The notes beneath the pieces were generated by a model. The model was not told the DNA's origin. It saw nothing but the letters and a program-made list of their open reading frames with translations, and did no database searches. A stretch of DNA of 11,800 nucleotides, taken from Bacteroidales bacterium (GTDB lineage Bacteria; Bacteroidota; Bacteroidia; Bacteroidales; UBA932). A program made the translations under genes and the position numbers. The stretch is from contig WRBG01000047.1 of the NCBI GenBank assembly GCA_009784635.1, positions 1-11,800 on the forward strand, given 5' to 3'. Below, one piece after another: positions 1 through 6,653 of the stretch (position 1 is the first letter of the stretch; every line of letters begins with the position of its first letter).

Positions 1-1
1 C

Positions 2-1804
2 CCCCGCACCGCCATCCTCCGCTTTATGGCGGCCAACGGCGACAAGGTTGCGGTAACGGTAACACAAAACCCGTCTGACCCCACGCCTCCTGCCCCTTTA
101 GGCGAGGTAATTGTATACGACGGCTCTAACCACGAGGTATTGAAGCCGGGCCCCTTTGGATGGTGGGACGACGAAAATTGCCTGTATCCCTCCTTGACTT
201 CTTGGACCTACAATCAAGTCAGCCTTACGGGCGGAACTGTTATCTTTGTTTATGGCGGCTTAGCCAATGCCGAGGGCGCAACTGTGGCCCATAATACCGT
301 TACCATGAGCGGCGGTGAGGCATCGGACTTGACTGGCGGCTGGAGTCTGAACGGAGACGCTGCCAACAACAGCGCGCATATGAGCGGCGGTAATCTGCAA
401 CATATCGACGGCGGCACTGGTTTTAGAGACGCTATAGGAAACCGCGCCATCGTCAGCGGCGGCGAAGTGTTTAGTGTTTACGGCGGCTATAGTATGTCCG
501 GAGACGCTACCGGCAACCACGTCATCATCAGTGGTGGTACGGTGTTCGGACTAGTATGTGGCGGGGGTGGCCCGGGAAGTGCTACAGGAAATACAGTAAG
601 CCTAAGCGGAACGCCGAACCTAAGCAATGCGGGTATTACTGGCGGCCGGTCTTTTGCGGGAGGCGCCGCTACCGGCAACACTTTGGAAGTAACAGTGCAG
701 CATCCGGGCGTGGAAGCTAAGACAATAGGGAACTTTGACAAAGCCGTCTTTTACCTGCCCCATAACGCGGCAGACGGCGATGTCTTGCTCAAAGTTTCCG
801 CCGGTTGGTCCGACTTGTCGGGAGTTACCATAGACATTGATTTTGCAGACATCATTCCGTCCTTGAAAGTCGGGGATATGATAACACTGATTGACAGCCA
901 TAGCCTTGATGCCCCTCTGAACAACAACCAAATCGTCAGCAAAAACGGCTACTCCTTTCTCGTATTTACAGAAGACGACAAGCTCTATGCACAAGTAACG
1001 GCCACGCCGTCCGACCCCACGCCCCCGACCCCTTCAGGCGAGATAATTGTATACGACGGCTCTAAGCCCGATATGTTGAAGCCGGACCCCTTTGGATGGG
1101 GCAGCGGTGTTTGGCTATATCCTTCCATGACTTCTTTGGCTTACAATCAAGTCAGCGTTACGGGTGGATTTGTTGAGAATGTTTGTGGTGGCGTAACCGA
1201 TGTCGAGGGCGCAACGGTGGCCCACAATACCGTTACCGTGAGCGGCGGTGAGGCGGAGTTTGTTTATGGCGGCTATAGTATGTTCGGAGACGCTACCGGC
1301 AACCACGTCATCATCAGTGGCGGCGCTGTAACCTCAATAGTAATGGGCGGCATCAGCGATAGCGGTAACGCCTCAGGAAATAAGGTAACACTAAGCGGAA
1401 CGCCGGACCTAAGCCGTGCGGGCATTTTTGGCGGCGTGTCTCCGCTTGAGGACTGGTATGTGAAGACCGGCAACATCCTTGAAGTGAGAGCGCCGCGTAC
1501 AGGAATGGAAGTCAGGGACATAGGGGAATTTAATAAAGTCGTCTTTTACCTGCCCCATGATGTGGCGCACGGCGATGTCTTGCTCAGGGTGTCCGGCACT
1601 TGGATGATGGAATATTTCGGTGTCATAGACATTGACTTTGCAGACGCCCTTCCGTCTTTGAAAGTCGGGGATTCATTTATCTTGTTTTATTCTGAGTGGG
1701 GTGGTACGCAGGGAGAAATGACCATTAGCAAAAACGGCTACACCTTTTTCGTAGGTAAAGAAGACTTTTACCATACGTATGCAGTAGTAATGGCAATACC
1801 GTAA
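2..1804 (+). CDS. Modular glycine-rich repeat protein, putative surface/adhesin-like, 5'-partial
   Basis: The reading frame is open to the left edge of the window, so the first in-window ATG (position 26) is probably internal and the N-terminus lies upstream. The visible ~600 residues hold two homologous modules of about 312 and 255 residues, each preceded by a proline-rich linker (PSDPTPP). Each module has an opening segment (GE-V/I-IVYDGS), a run of ~25-residue units of the form SGG-x(5-6)-GG-x(5-7)-A-x-x-N-x-V, and a non-repetitive tail with the shared motifs VFYLPH, DIDFAD, SLKVGD and SKNGY. Regular Gly/Asn/Val units like these are typical of right-handed beta-helix passengers of secreted or autotransporter-type proteins, so surface exposure is inferred from repeat style only. 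The protein ends right after the second module, with no C-terminal beta-barrel, LPXTG or recognisable type IX sorting domain. Any export signal must therefore be upstream of the window. The family is not one I can name and the function is unknown. Confidence 0.8.
   Translation, partial: PRTAILRFMAANGDKVAVTVTQNPSDPTPPAPLGEVIVYDGSNHEVLKPGPFGWWDDENCLYPSLTSWTYNQVSLTGGTVIFVYGGLANAEGATVAHNTVTMSGGEASDLTGGWSLNGDAANNSAHMSGGNLQHIDGGTGFRDAIGNRAIVSGGEVFSVYGGYSMSGDATGNHVIISGGTVFGLVCGGGGPGSATGNTVSLSGTPNLSNAGITGGRSFAGGAATGNTLEVTVQHPGVEAKTIGNFDKAVFYLPHNAADGDVLLKVSAGWSDLSGVTIDIDFADIIPSLKVGDMITLIDSHSLDAPLNNNQIVSKNGYSFLVFTEDDKLYAQVTATPSDPTPPTPSGEIIVYDGSKPDMLKPDPFGWGSGVWLYPSMTSLAYNQVSVTGGFVENVCGGVTDVEGATVAHNTVTVSGGEAEFVYGGYSMFGDATGNHVIISGGAVTSIVMGGISDSGNASGNKVTLSGTPDLSRAGIFGGVSPLEDWYVKTGNILEVRAPRTGMEVRDIGEFNKVVFYLPHDVAHGDVLLRVSGTWMMEYFGVIDIDFADALPSLKVGDSFILFYSEWGGTQGEMTISKNGYTFFVGKEDFYHTYAVVMAIP
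101..1036 (+). repeat. Long intragenic repeat, module A with trailing linker (936 bp, 312 codons)
   Basis: The opening segment at 101 recurs at 1037, giving a period of exactly 936 bp. The proline-rich linker at 68-100 likewise recurs at 1004-1036. Module A contains four successive ~25-residue SGG units starting near 305, 380, 452 and 527, followed by an LSGTP segment at 602 and a non-repetitive tail. DNA identity to module B is high in patches, notably 482-536, and lower elsewhere. Confidence 0.85.
1037..1801 (+). repeat. Long intragenic repeat, module B (terminal, shorter copy)
   Basis: This is homologous to module A from the opening segment to the tail but has only two SGG units (starting at 1238 and 1313) before its LSGTP segment at 1391. 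Aligned against module A it lacks two whole units (25 + 24 codons, 147 bp) and one codon near the tryptophan/glycine-rich segment. It ends at the stop codon exactly where a linker would begin in module A. Confidence 0.85.
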
Positions 1805-1814
1805 AGAATCCGGC

Positions 1815-1853
1815 AAAAAACTGCGGGCAGACCATCAACAGTCTGCCCTTTTT
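1815..1853. terminator. Intrinsic terminator, probably bidirectional
   Basis: A perfect 8-bp stem (GGGCAGAC at 1825-1832, GTCTGCCC at 1841-1848) encloses an 8-nt loop and is followed by five T at 1849-1853, just after the stop codon at 1804. On the minus strand the same stem is followed, after 4 nt, by six T (A tract at 1815-1820). It can therefore also end transcription of the symporter whose stop is at 1873. The two genes converge here. Confidence 0.85.
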
Positions 1854-1872
1854 GTTTGCGTCCGTCTGTGTG

Positions 1873-3255
1873 CTAATTATTTATTACCGGCAGTTCATCG
1901 TCCGAAACCGCATCAAGATTGTTGTTCCAAAGATACTTTTGGGTTTCACGGACTGTTATGCCGCTGAGCAACAGCAAGGCAATGACATTGGGAATAACCA
2001 TTAGGGCGTTGAACATGTCGGCGGCGTCCCAAACAACCGCCAGCGGAATCACCGCCCCTACATACGCCACAACGCTAAACACGATTCTAAAGGGTAAAAT
2101 ACACTTTTTGCCAAAGAGGTATTCCATGGTTCGTTCGGCATAATGACACCAGCCTAATACGGTGGTCCAAGCAAACAAGAATATGCCCACGGTAAGGATG
2201 ATGGGGCCTACTACCGGAATCTGGTTAAAGGCAAAGGCCGTAAATTGTCCGCCTTCGAGGCCTTCAAAGCCTGCGGGGTTTTTAAGAATGGTTGTTACCA
2301 GCATCAAACCGGTTAGGAAACACATAATAATGGTATCTAAAAAAACGGCGGACATGGAGACCAAGGCCTGTCGCACCGGATTTCGAGTAACCGCAGAGGC
2401 TGCCGCCAAAGGCGCAGAGCCCAGTCCCGATTCGTTGGAGAACAGTCCGCGTGCAACCCCAAATCGCATGGCCATCAACATGGTAGAAGCTACGAAGCCC
2501 CCGCCTGCCGCCCGCGGCGTAAAGGCGCTCTTTATAATGACCGAAAGCGCTTCGGGAACATAGGAGATATTCATAATGATGACGACCAAGTTCATAACGA
2601 TAAAAATGACTGCGTAGGAGGGAACTATTTTTTCCGAAAACTTGGCGATGGACTTTATCCCGCCGATAATCACCGCAAAAGTAATCACAAAAAGTACAAT
2701 CCCCGTGATGTGTACGTTCACGTTGAACTGAGATTCCATCATCATGGAAATGGCGTTTACCTGTACCATGTTTCCAATGCCAAAAGCGGCAATAGAACAA
2801 AAGATGGCAAACAAAACGCCTAACCATTTCATTTTAAGTCCGCGTTCCAGCGCGTACATCGGCCCGCCCAGCATGGTGCCGTCCGATGTTTTTACCCTGT
2901 ACTTGACGGCAAGCAAGCCTTCGGCGTATTTAGTGGCGATTCCAAAGAATCCCACTATCCACAGCCAAAATATGGCGCCGGGGCCGCCCAAATAAATGGC
3001 CAAAGCCACGCCTACAATATTACCTGTGCCCAATGTTGCCGCCAAAGCGGTGGACAAGGCCCCAAACTGGCTCACGTCTCCCGCCGCGCCCTTATCCTTG
3101 GTAACGGCTAACTTTAGCGCTTTAAACACATACTTTTGAATAAATTTTAACCTAAACGTCAAGAAGACGTGGGTTCCTACCAACAAAATAAGCATGGGAG
3201 GCCCCCATGCTACATTATTGATGGCCGCAATTACTTTGTGAATGGCATCTATCAT
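1873..3255 (-). CDS. AGCS-family sodium:alanine/glycine symporter
   Basis: This is an integral inner-membrane amino-acid carrier predicted to import a small neutral amino acid (alanine or glycine in characterised members) with sodium. Highly hydrophobic segments alternate through about 460 residues, the usual family length. Family signatures are clear: an N-terminal WGPPMLILLVGTH segment, then LGTGNIVGVA and GGPGAIFWLW, a GGPMYALERGL motif, and GVARGLFSNESGLGSAP in the middle. The reading frame can be extended to a TTG at 3279, but I prefer the ATG at 3255 (460 aa, beginning MIDAIHK). It matches the usual family N-terminus, and the TTG overlaps a -7-like promoter box. The gene is divergent from the phosphodiesterase gene and convergent with the repeat-protein gene. 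Substrate choice among small amino acids cannot be decided from sequence. Confidence 0.93.
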   Translation of the reverse strand: MIDAIHKVIAAINNVAWGPPMLILLVGTHVFLTFRLKFIQKYVFKALKLAVTKDKGAAGDVSQFGALSTALAATLGTGNIVGVALAIYLGGPGAIFWLWIVGFFGIATKYAEGLLAVKYRVKTSDGTMLGGPMYALERGLKMKWLGVLFAIFCSIAAFGIGNMVQVNAISMMMESQFNVNVHITGIVLFVITFAVIIGGIKSIAKFSEKIVPSYAVIFIVMNLVVIIMNISYVPEALSVIIKSAFTPRAAGGGFVASTMLMAMRFGVARGLFSNESGLGSAPLAAASAVTRNPVRQALVSMSAVFLDTIIMCFLTGLMLVTTILKNPAGFEGLEGGQFTAFAFNQIPVVGPIILTVGIFLFAWTTVLGWCHYAERTMEYLFGKKCILPFRIVFSVVAYVGAVIPLAVVWDAADMFNALMVIPNVIALLLLSGITVRETQKYLWNNNLDAVSDDELPVINN

Positions 3256-3276
3256 AAAAAACAAAAACTTTACCGG

Positions 3277-3284
3277 CAAATGTA
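3277..3284 (-). promoter_or_regulatory. Candidate -7 box for the symporter gene
   Basis: The minus strand reads TACATTTG, matching the Bacteroidota -7 consensus TAnnTTTG, and lies 21 nt upstream of the chosen ATG at 3255. I see no convincing -33 TTG/TTTG at 19-21 nt spacing. An octamer with six fixed bases will occur by chance a few times in a window this size, so its intergenic position is the main support. Confidence 0.45.
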
Positions 3285-3301
3285 CAAAAGATTTTGATGC
3301 C

Positions 3302-3324
3302 CGATGTTTTTCAGAAAAAAATCG
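3302..3324. promoter_or_regulatory. Near-palindrome between divergent promoters, candidate operator
   Basis: A 10-bp inverted repeat with one mismatch (CGATGTTTTT against AAAAAAATCG) encloses a 3-nt centre (CAG). It sits between the minus-strand box at 3277-3284 and the plus-strand box at 3327-3334, ending 2 nt before the latter. The place suits a shared operator, but half of the match is a plain T/A run, which lowers its weight. Confidence 0.3.
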
Positions 3325-3326
3325 TG

Positions 3327-3334
3327 TACCTTTG
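3327..3334 (+). promoter_or_regulatory. Candidate -7 box for the PHP phosphodiesterase gene
   Basis: TACCTTTG matches TAnnTTTG. A start of transcription about 7 nt downstream would leave a leader of roughly 35 nt before the ATG at 3376. This supports that ATG over an in-frame ATG at 3304, which lies upstream of the box. No clear -33 element is visible; the upstream region is an A-rich tract. Confidence 0.5.
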
Positions 3335-3375
3335 TCTTATATAAAATCCAAATACTAACAAATCCAGATAAACAT

Positions 3376-4455
3376 ATGAAGCGAATTTTAACATGCCTTT
3401 TTGCGGCAGCCCTTGTTTGGCCGGCGGCAGCACAGGTTAGGGGAAAAATTGATATTCCTAACCTCAAAGACTTTGTAACCCTCAAATGCGACTTCCACAT
3501 CCATACCGTTTTTTCGGACGGAAATGTGTGGCCCACCGTGCGTATTGCCGAAGCCTATCGAGAAGGACTTGACGCCATATCCATTACCGACCATATTGAG
3601 TACCGGCCTTACAGCGCCGATGTTGCCGCCTCGCACAACCGCTCCTTTGAGATTGCCGAACCTGCGGCCAAAGCAGCGGGCATCATCTTGATTAGAGGCA
3701 GCGAGATTACCCGCGCCATGCCTCCCGGACACCTCAACGCCATCTTTTTAACCGACTGCGACCAGCTGGAACAGGCGGACTATATGGATGCCCTGCGCGC
3801 CGCCCAAAAACAGGGCGCCTTTATCTTTTGGAATCATCCGGGCTGGGACGCCCAGCAACCCGATACCACCCTGTGGTGGCCCGAACATACCAAGATATGG
3901 GAACAGGGGTTGATGCACGGAATAGAAGTAGTAAACGGTAGCCACTACTACCCCGAAGCCCACCGCTGGTGCTTGGAAAAAAATCTGACCATGATAGGCA
4001 CTTCCGATGTACACGACCCGATTCAGGCGCAAATTGACTTTGCCAAAGGAGGTCGGCGCAGCATGACCTTGGTGTTTGCCCGCGAAGCCAGCGCAGAGGG
4101 AATACACGAAGCCTTAGTCGAGAGGCGTACTGCGATATACAGCAGAGAGCGATTGATTGGCCAAGAACGCTTCCTCAAAGAGCTGTTTGAACAGGCCCTT
4201 GACATCAAGGTGGAAAAGAGCGGCAATTCGGCCCGAATCACCATCAAAAACAACTCCGACTTGACTTTCCGCCTCAAAAAGAACCGGCACGATGAACGAT
4301 TGGTATACTTTCGCGATTACACCATCGTACCCCAAGGACTGCACGTAATTACCGTCAGATTTCAAGGCGGCATACAGGGCGGCGACATGAATTTTTCCGT
4401 AGAAAATCTGCTTACCCGGCCCAATCAAGGAATGGATTACACCATAAAACTATAA
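3376..4455 (+). CDS. Secreted PHP-domain phosphodiesterase, Sb-PDE-like
   Basis: This is a predicted metal-dependent phosphoesterase acting in the periplasm or outside the cell. The chosen start gives a 359-residue protein whose first ~20 residues form a signal peptide (MKRILTCLFAAALVWPAAAQ; no lipobox cysteine). The PHP domain follows with its metal ligands in order: HIH at 41-43 followed by SDG, TDH at 71-73, E110 and H119 (RGSEIT...PGHLN), H154 (WNHPGW), and D211/H213 (TSDVH). Residues from about 225 to the end form a separate, probably beta-rich domain with no obvious catalytic motif. The order of motifs and the linker style resemble Bacteroidota proteins annotated as Sb-PDE family phosphodiesterases, named after an enzyme hydrolysing alkyl phosphodiesters. 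The real substrate here is unknown. An ATG at 3304 would give 24 more residues but would place a basic/polar leader before the signal peptide, so it was rejected. The 3' end overlaps the convergent ctlX gene by 19 nt. Confidence 0.88.
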   Translation: MKRILTCLFAAALVWPAAAQVRGKIDIPNLKDFVTLKCDFHIHTVFSDGNVWPTVRIAEAYREGLDAISITDHIEYRPYSADVAASHNRSFEIAEPAAKAAGIILIRGSEITRAMPPGHLNAIFLTDCDQLEQADYMDALRAAQKQGAFIFWNHPGWDAQQPDTTLWWPEHTKIWEQGLMHGIEVVNGSHYYPEAHRWCLEKNLTMIGTSDVHDPIQAQIDFAKGGRRSMTLVFAREASAEGIHEALVERRTAIYSRERLIGQERFLKELFEQALDIKVEKSGNSARITIKNNSDLTFRLKKNRHDERLVYFRDYTIVPQGLHVITVRFQGGIQGGDMNFSVENLLTRPNQGMDYTIKL

Positions 4456-5396
4456 TCTGCGGGTGGCGCAAAACACTCCGCAATCATACAACGGGCGCTG
4501 CCTCCGCCGTTTTCTTCGATGGTAGGCAGTTCCGGAGCAAGCAGGGAATAATGGCGCTCTAATTTCTCTTTTTGGCCGGATGTCAAGCTGCGGAGCGCGG
4601 TGGCCGAAAGAACAAGAAAGGGCTTGCCGGCGGCGTTGTGGAGTTGCAGCATATTGCCCGCAAAGTGTTCCATTTGGGTAATACTGATGGGGATGATTTC
4701 CTTGTGCGTAGCGGCGGCGGCAGAGCGTATTGCTTCACGGTCTGCAACGGCGGTTATGGCCTCCATGCAAACAATCAAGTGTTCCGTAGCCACGCACATC
4801 ATCACGTTGGTGTGGTAAATGGGTTGGCCGTTGCGGTCAAAAGCGTCAAACAAAACGGGCCGGTAGCCTAATTGTCCGCAAAAGTCAAAAAAGACCTGTT
4901 CATGGGTGCGGAGCGAACGGCAGGCGTAGGCAATCCGGTATTCGTGGTCAAGAATCATGCTGCCGGTGCCTTCCAAGTATTTTTCTTGTTCTTCGTAGTG
5001 GGTCAAGTCAATTACATGCTCCACCACAAAGTTTTGCTCTAAGGCGGAGCGGATGCCGGCCTTACGTTCCAAGCGTCTGTTGGGGGCAAACATGGGATAA
5101 AGCACCAAGGTGCCGTCTTGATGCAGGGAGAAGCCGTTGTTGGGAAAGATAGAATCGGGGGTATGCGGCTCCGGCGTGTCTTGGACTACGGTGACATGAA
5201 CCTTGTTGGCGTTCAACAGAGATACAAAGGCTTCAAATTCAAACAGCGCGCACCGGTGCGTGGCGTCTTCTGACTGTGCGGAGGACGGCTTGGGCGTTTT
5301 TTGGAATGCATTATTTTGGGCGGTCAGCGGATTGTAGGCAAAACGCACAGGCCGAACCATGAACACGTGGCGGGTCGTTTGTCGCAGTCGGTTCAT
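4437..5396 (-). CDS. ctlX: CtlX-type citrulline/guanidino-group hydrolase
   Basis: A 319-residue protein of the pentein superfamily (arginine deiminase, DDAH, amidinotransferase). The recognisable elements are SIFPNNGF near residues 82-89, the acidic motif EGTGSMILD at 143-150, the catalytic-type histidine in YHTNVMM (H195), and the C-terminal nucleophile in GGGSARCMIAE (C303). The likely role is cytoplasmic hydrolysis of citrulline to ornithine, carbon dioxide and ammonia, as proposed for CtlX family members; a related guanidino substrate such as arginine or methylarginine is possible. The gene lies 18 nt after rocD on the same strand, so its product would be the substrate of the neighbouring enzyme, which favours the citrulline assignment. 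No Shine-Dalgarno sequence is visible upstream, only an AT-rich stretch. The last 19 nt overlap the 3' end of the convergent phosphodiesterase gene, and no hairpin terminator is seen. Confidence 0.83.
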   Translation of the reverse strand: MNRLRQTTRHVFMVRPVRFAYNPLTAQNNAFQKTPKPSSAQSEDATHRCALFEFEAFVSLLNANKVHVTVVQDTPEPHTPDSIFPNNGFSLHQDGTLVLYPMFAPNRRLERKAGIRSALEQNFVVEHVIDLTHYEEQEKYLEGTGSMILDHEYRIAYACRSLRTHEQVFFDFCGQLGYRPVLFDAFDRNGQPIYHTNVMMCVATEHLIVCMEAITAVADREAIRSAAAATHKEIIPISITQMEHFAGNMLQLHNAAGKPFLVLSATALRSLTSGQKEKLERHYSLLAPELPTIEENGGGSARCMIAECFAPPADYSFMV

Positions 5397-5414
5397 TATA
5401 AAAAAACTATTCGA

Positions 5415-6641
5415 TTATACTGTTTCTATGGCCGTTTTGATAAGTTCAACAGCCTGCAACAATTCCTCCTCGGTAATAACCAAGGGCGGGGCAAAGCGAA
5501 TAATGTGCTTGTGGGTGGGTTTGGCAAGCAAGCCCAATGCTGCCATCCGGAGGCAGACGTCCCAAGCTTCTTTTCCGTTGTGGGGGGTGATGACAATGGC
5601 GTTTAGCAATCCTTTACCTCGAACCAATCCGGCCATGGGGGAGTCAATTTTGGAGAGTTCGCGGCGGAAAATTTCGCCTAAGTATTCGGCCCTTTCGGCT
5701 AATTTTTCTTCTTTGACCACAGAAAGCGCAGCAACGGCCACGCGGCAGGCCAAAGGAAATCCGCCAAAAGTAGAGCCGTGTTGTCCGGGCTTAATGGTCA
5801 GCATAACATCGTCATCGGCCAAAACTGCAGAAACGGGAAGCACTCCGCCCGAAAGGGCTTTGCCCAAGATGACAACATCGGGACGAACGTCTTCATGTTG
5901 GCAGCACAACATTTTTCCCGTGCGGGCGATTCCGGTCTGCACTTCGTCTGCCACCAAGAGTACATTGTGCTTTTTGCAGAGTTCGGCACAGCGCTTCAAG
6001 TATCCCTTGTCGGGCACAAATACGCCGGCTTCTCCTTGAATAGGCTCCAACATAAAAGCGGCAATCCGGTGGCCTTCTGCCTCCAATACTTTTTCCAAAG
6101 CGGCCGCGTCGTTATAGGGGATTTTAATTAATCCGGGGGTAAAGGGTCCAAATCCGCTGTAGGAGGCAGGGTCGGTAGAAAGGGAAACAACGCTGATGGT
6201 GCGTCCGTGGAAATTGCCTTGACAGCCAACGATGATTGCCTCATTTTCGGGAATCCCCTTGCGTACATAACCCCAGCGGCGCGACAGTTTTAAGGCGGTT
6301 TCCACCGCTTCGGCTCCGGAGTTCATGGGCAGAACCTTATCGTAGCCAAAGAACTTGGCGATAAACTCCTCGTAAGGCCCTAAACAATCGTTATAAAAAG
6401 CGCGGGAGGTAAGGCACAGCGTTTGCGCCTGCTCTACCAGCGCCCCTACAATCTTTGGATGACAATGTCCTTGGTTTACCGCAGAATATGCAGAAAGAAA
6501 GTCAAAATACTTTTTCCCGTCCACGTCCCAAACAAAGGCGCCCTTGCCTTTACTCAATACTACCGGCAGGGGATGGTAGTTGTGCGCCCCGTATTGGGCT
6601 TCTTGGTTAATGAATTGTTGTGTTTTTGCAGAAATGTTCAT
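5415..6641 (-). CDS. rocD: Ornithine aminotransferase (ornithine-oxo-acid transaminase)
   Basis: A 408-residue class III PLP-dependent aminotransferase, the full usual length. It transfers the delta-amino group of ornithine to 2-oxoglutarate, giving glutamate-5-semialdehyde and glutamate in the cytoplasm. Visible features include the N-terminal GAHNYHPLPVVLSKGKGAFV segment typical of RocD, the PLP-phosphate loop MNSGAEAVETA (106-116), GNFHGRT with the ring-stacking aromatic (142-148), LVADEVQTG with the PLP-nitrogen aspartate D232 and Q235, and the Schiff-base lysine K261 in LGKALSGG. The N-terminal motif and overall match favour ornithine over acetylornithine or GABA aminotransferase. The ATG follows the regulator's stop codon by only 12 nt and ctlX begins 18 nt downstream, so this gene is probably read through from the regulator gene. 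No TAnnTTTG box was seen close upstream. Confidence 0.92.
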   Translation of the reverse strand: MNISAKTQQFINQEAQYGAHNYHPLPVVLSKGKGAFVWDVDGKKYFDFLSAYSAVNQGHCHPKIVGALVEQAQTLCLTSRAFYNDCLGPYEEFIAKFFGYDKVLPMNSGAEAVETALKLSRRWGYVRKGIPENEAIIVGCQGNFHGRTISVVSLSTDPASYSGFGPFTPGLIKIPYNDAAALEKVLEAEGHRIAAFMLEPIQGEAGVFVPDKGYLKRCAELCKKHNVLLVADEVQTGIARTGKMLCCQHEDVRPDVVILGKALSGGVLPVSAVLADDDVMLTIKPGQHGSTFGGFPLACRVAVAALSVVKEEKLAERAEYLGEIFRRELSKIDSPMAGLVRGKGLLNAIVITPHNGKEAWDVCLRMAALGLLAKPTHKHIIRFAPPLVITEEELLQAVELIKTAIETV

Positions 6642-6653
6642 AATATTAAGATT

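Noticed and set aside
26..28. ATG at 26 as the true start of the repeat protein
   Set aside because: The frame continues to the window edge and the following residues look like the end of a preceding module. No signal peptide follows this ATG.
2..1804. Repeat-rich region considered as a CRISPR or DNA satellite array
   Set aside because: The repeats are in frame, code for regular Gly/Asn/Val units, differ in codon choice between copies and lack uniform spacers. They are protein repeats.
2282..2827. 181-codon minus-strand open frame inside the symporter gene
   Set aside because: It is an out-of-frame shadow of the AGCS transporter, rich in Arg, His, Tyr and Cys with no domain.
3256..3279. TTG start for the symporter at 3279
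   Set aside because: It would add eight residues not usual at the family N-terminus and would place the start codon inside the -7-like box. The ATG at 3255 is preferred.
3304..3375. Upstream ATG for the phosphodiesterase at 3304
   Set aside because: It lies upstream of the TACCTTTG box and would bury the signal peptide behind 24 polar and basic residues.
5359..6039. 226-codon open frame on the plus strand antisense to rocD
   Set aside because: It is antisense to a clear aminotransferase, has a Ser/Thr/Pro-rich composition typical of reverse frames, and shows no family motif.
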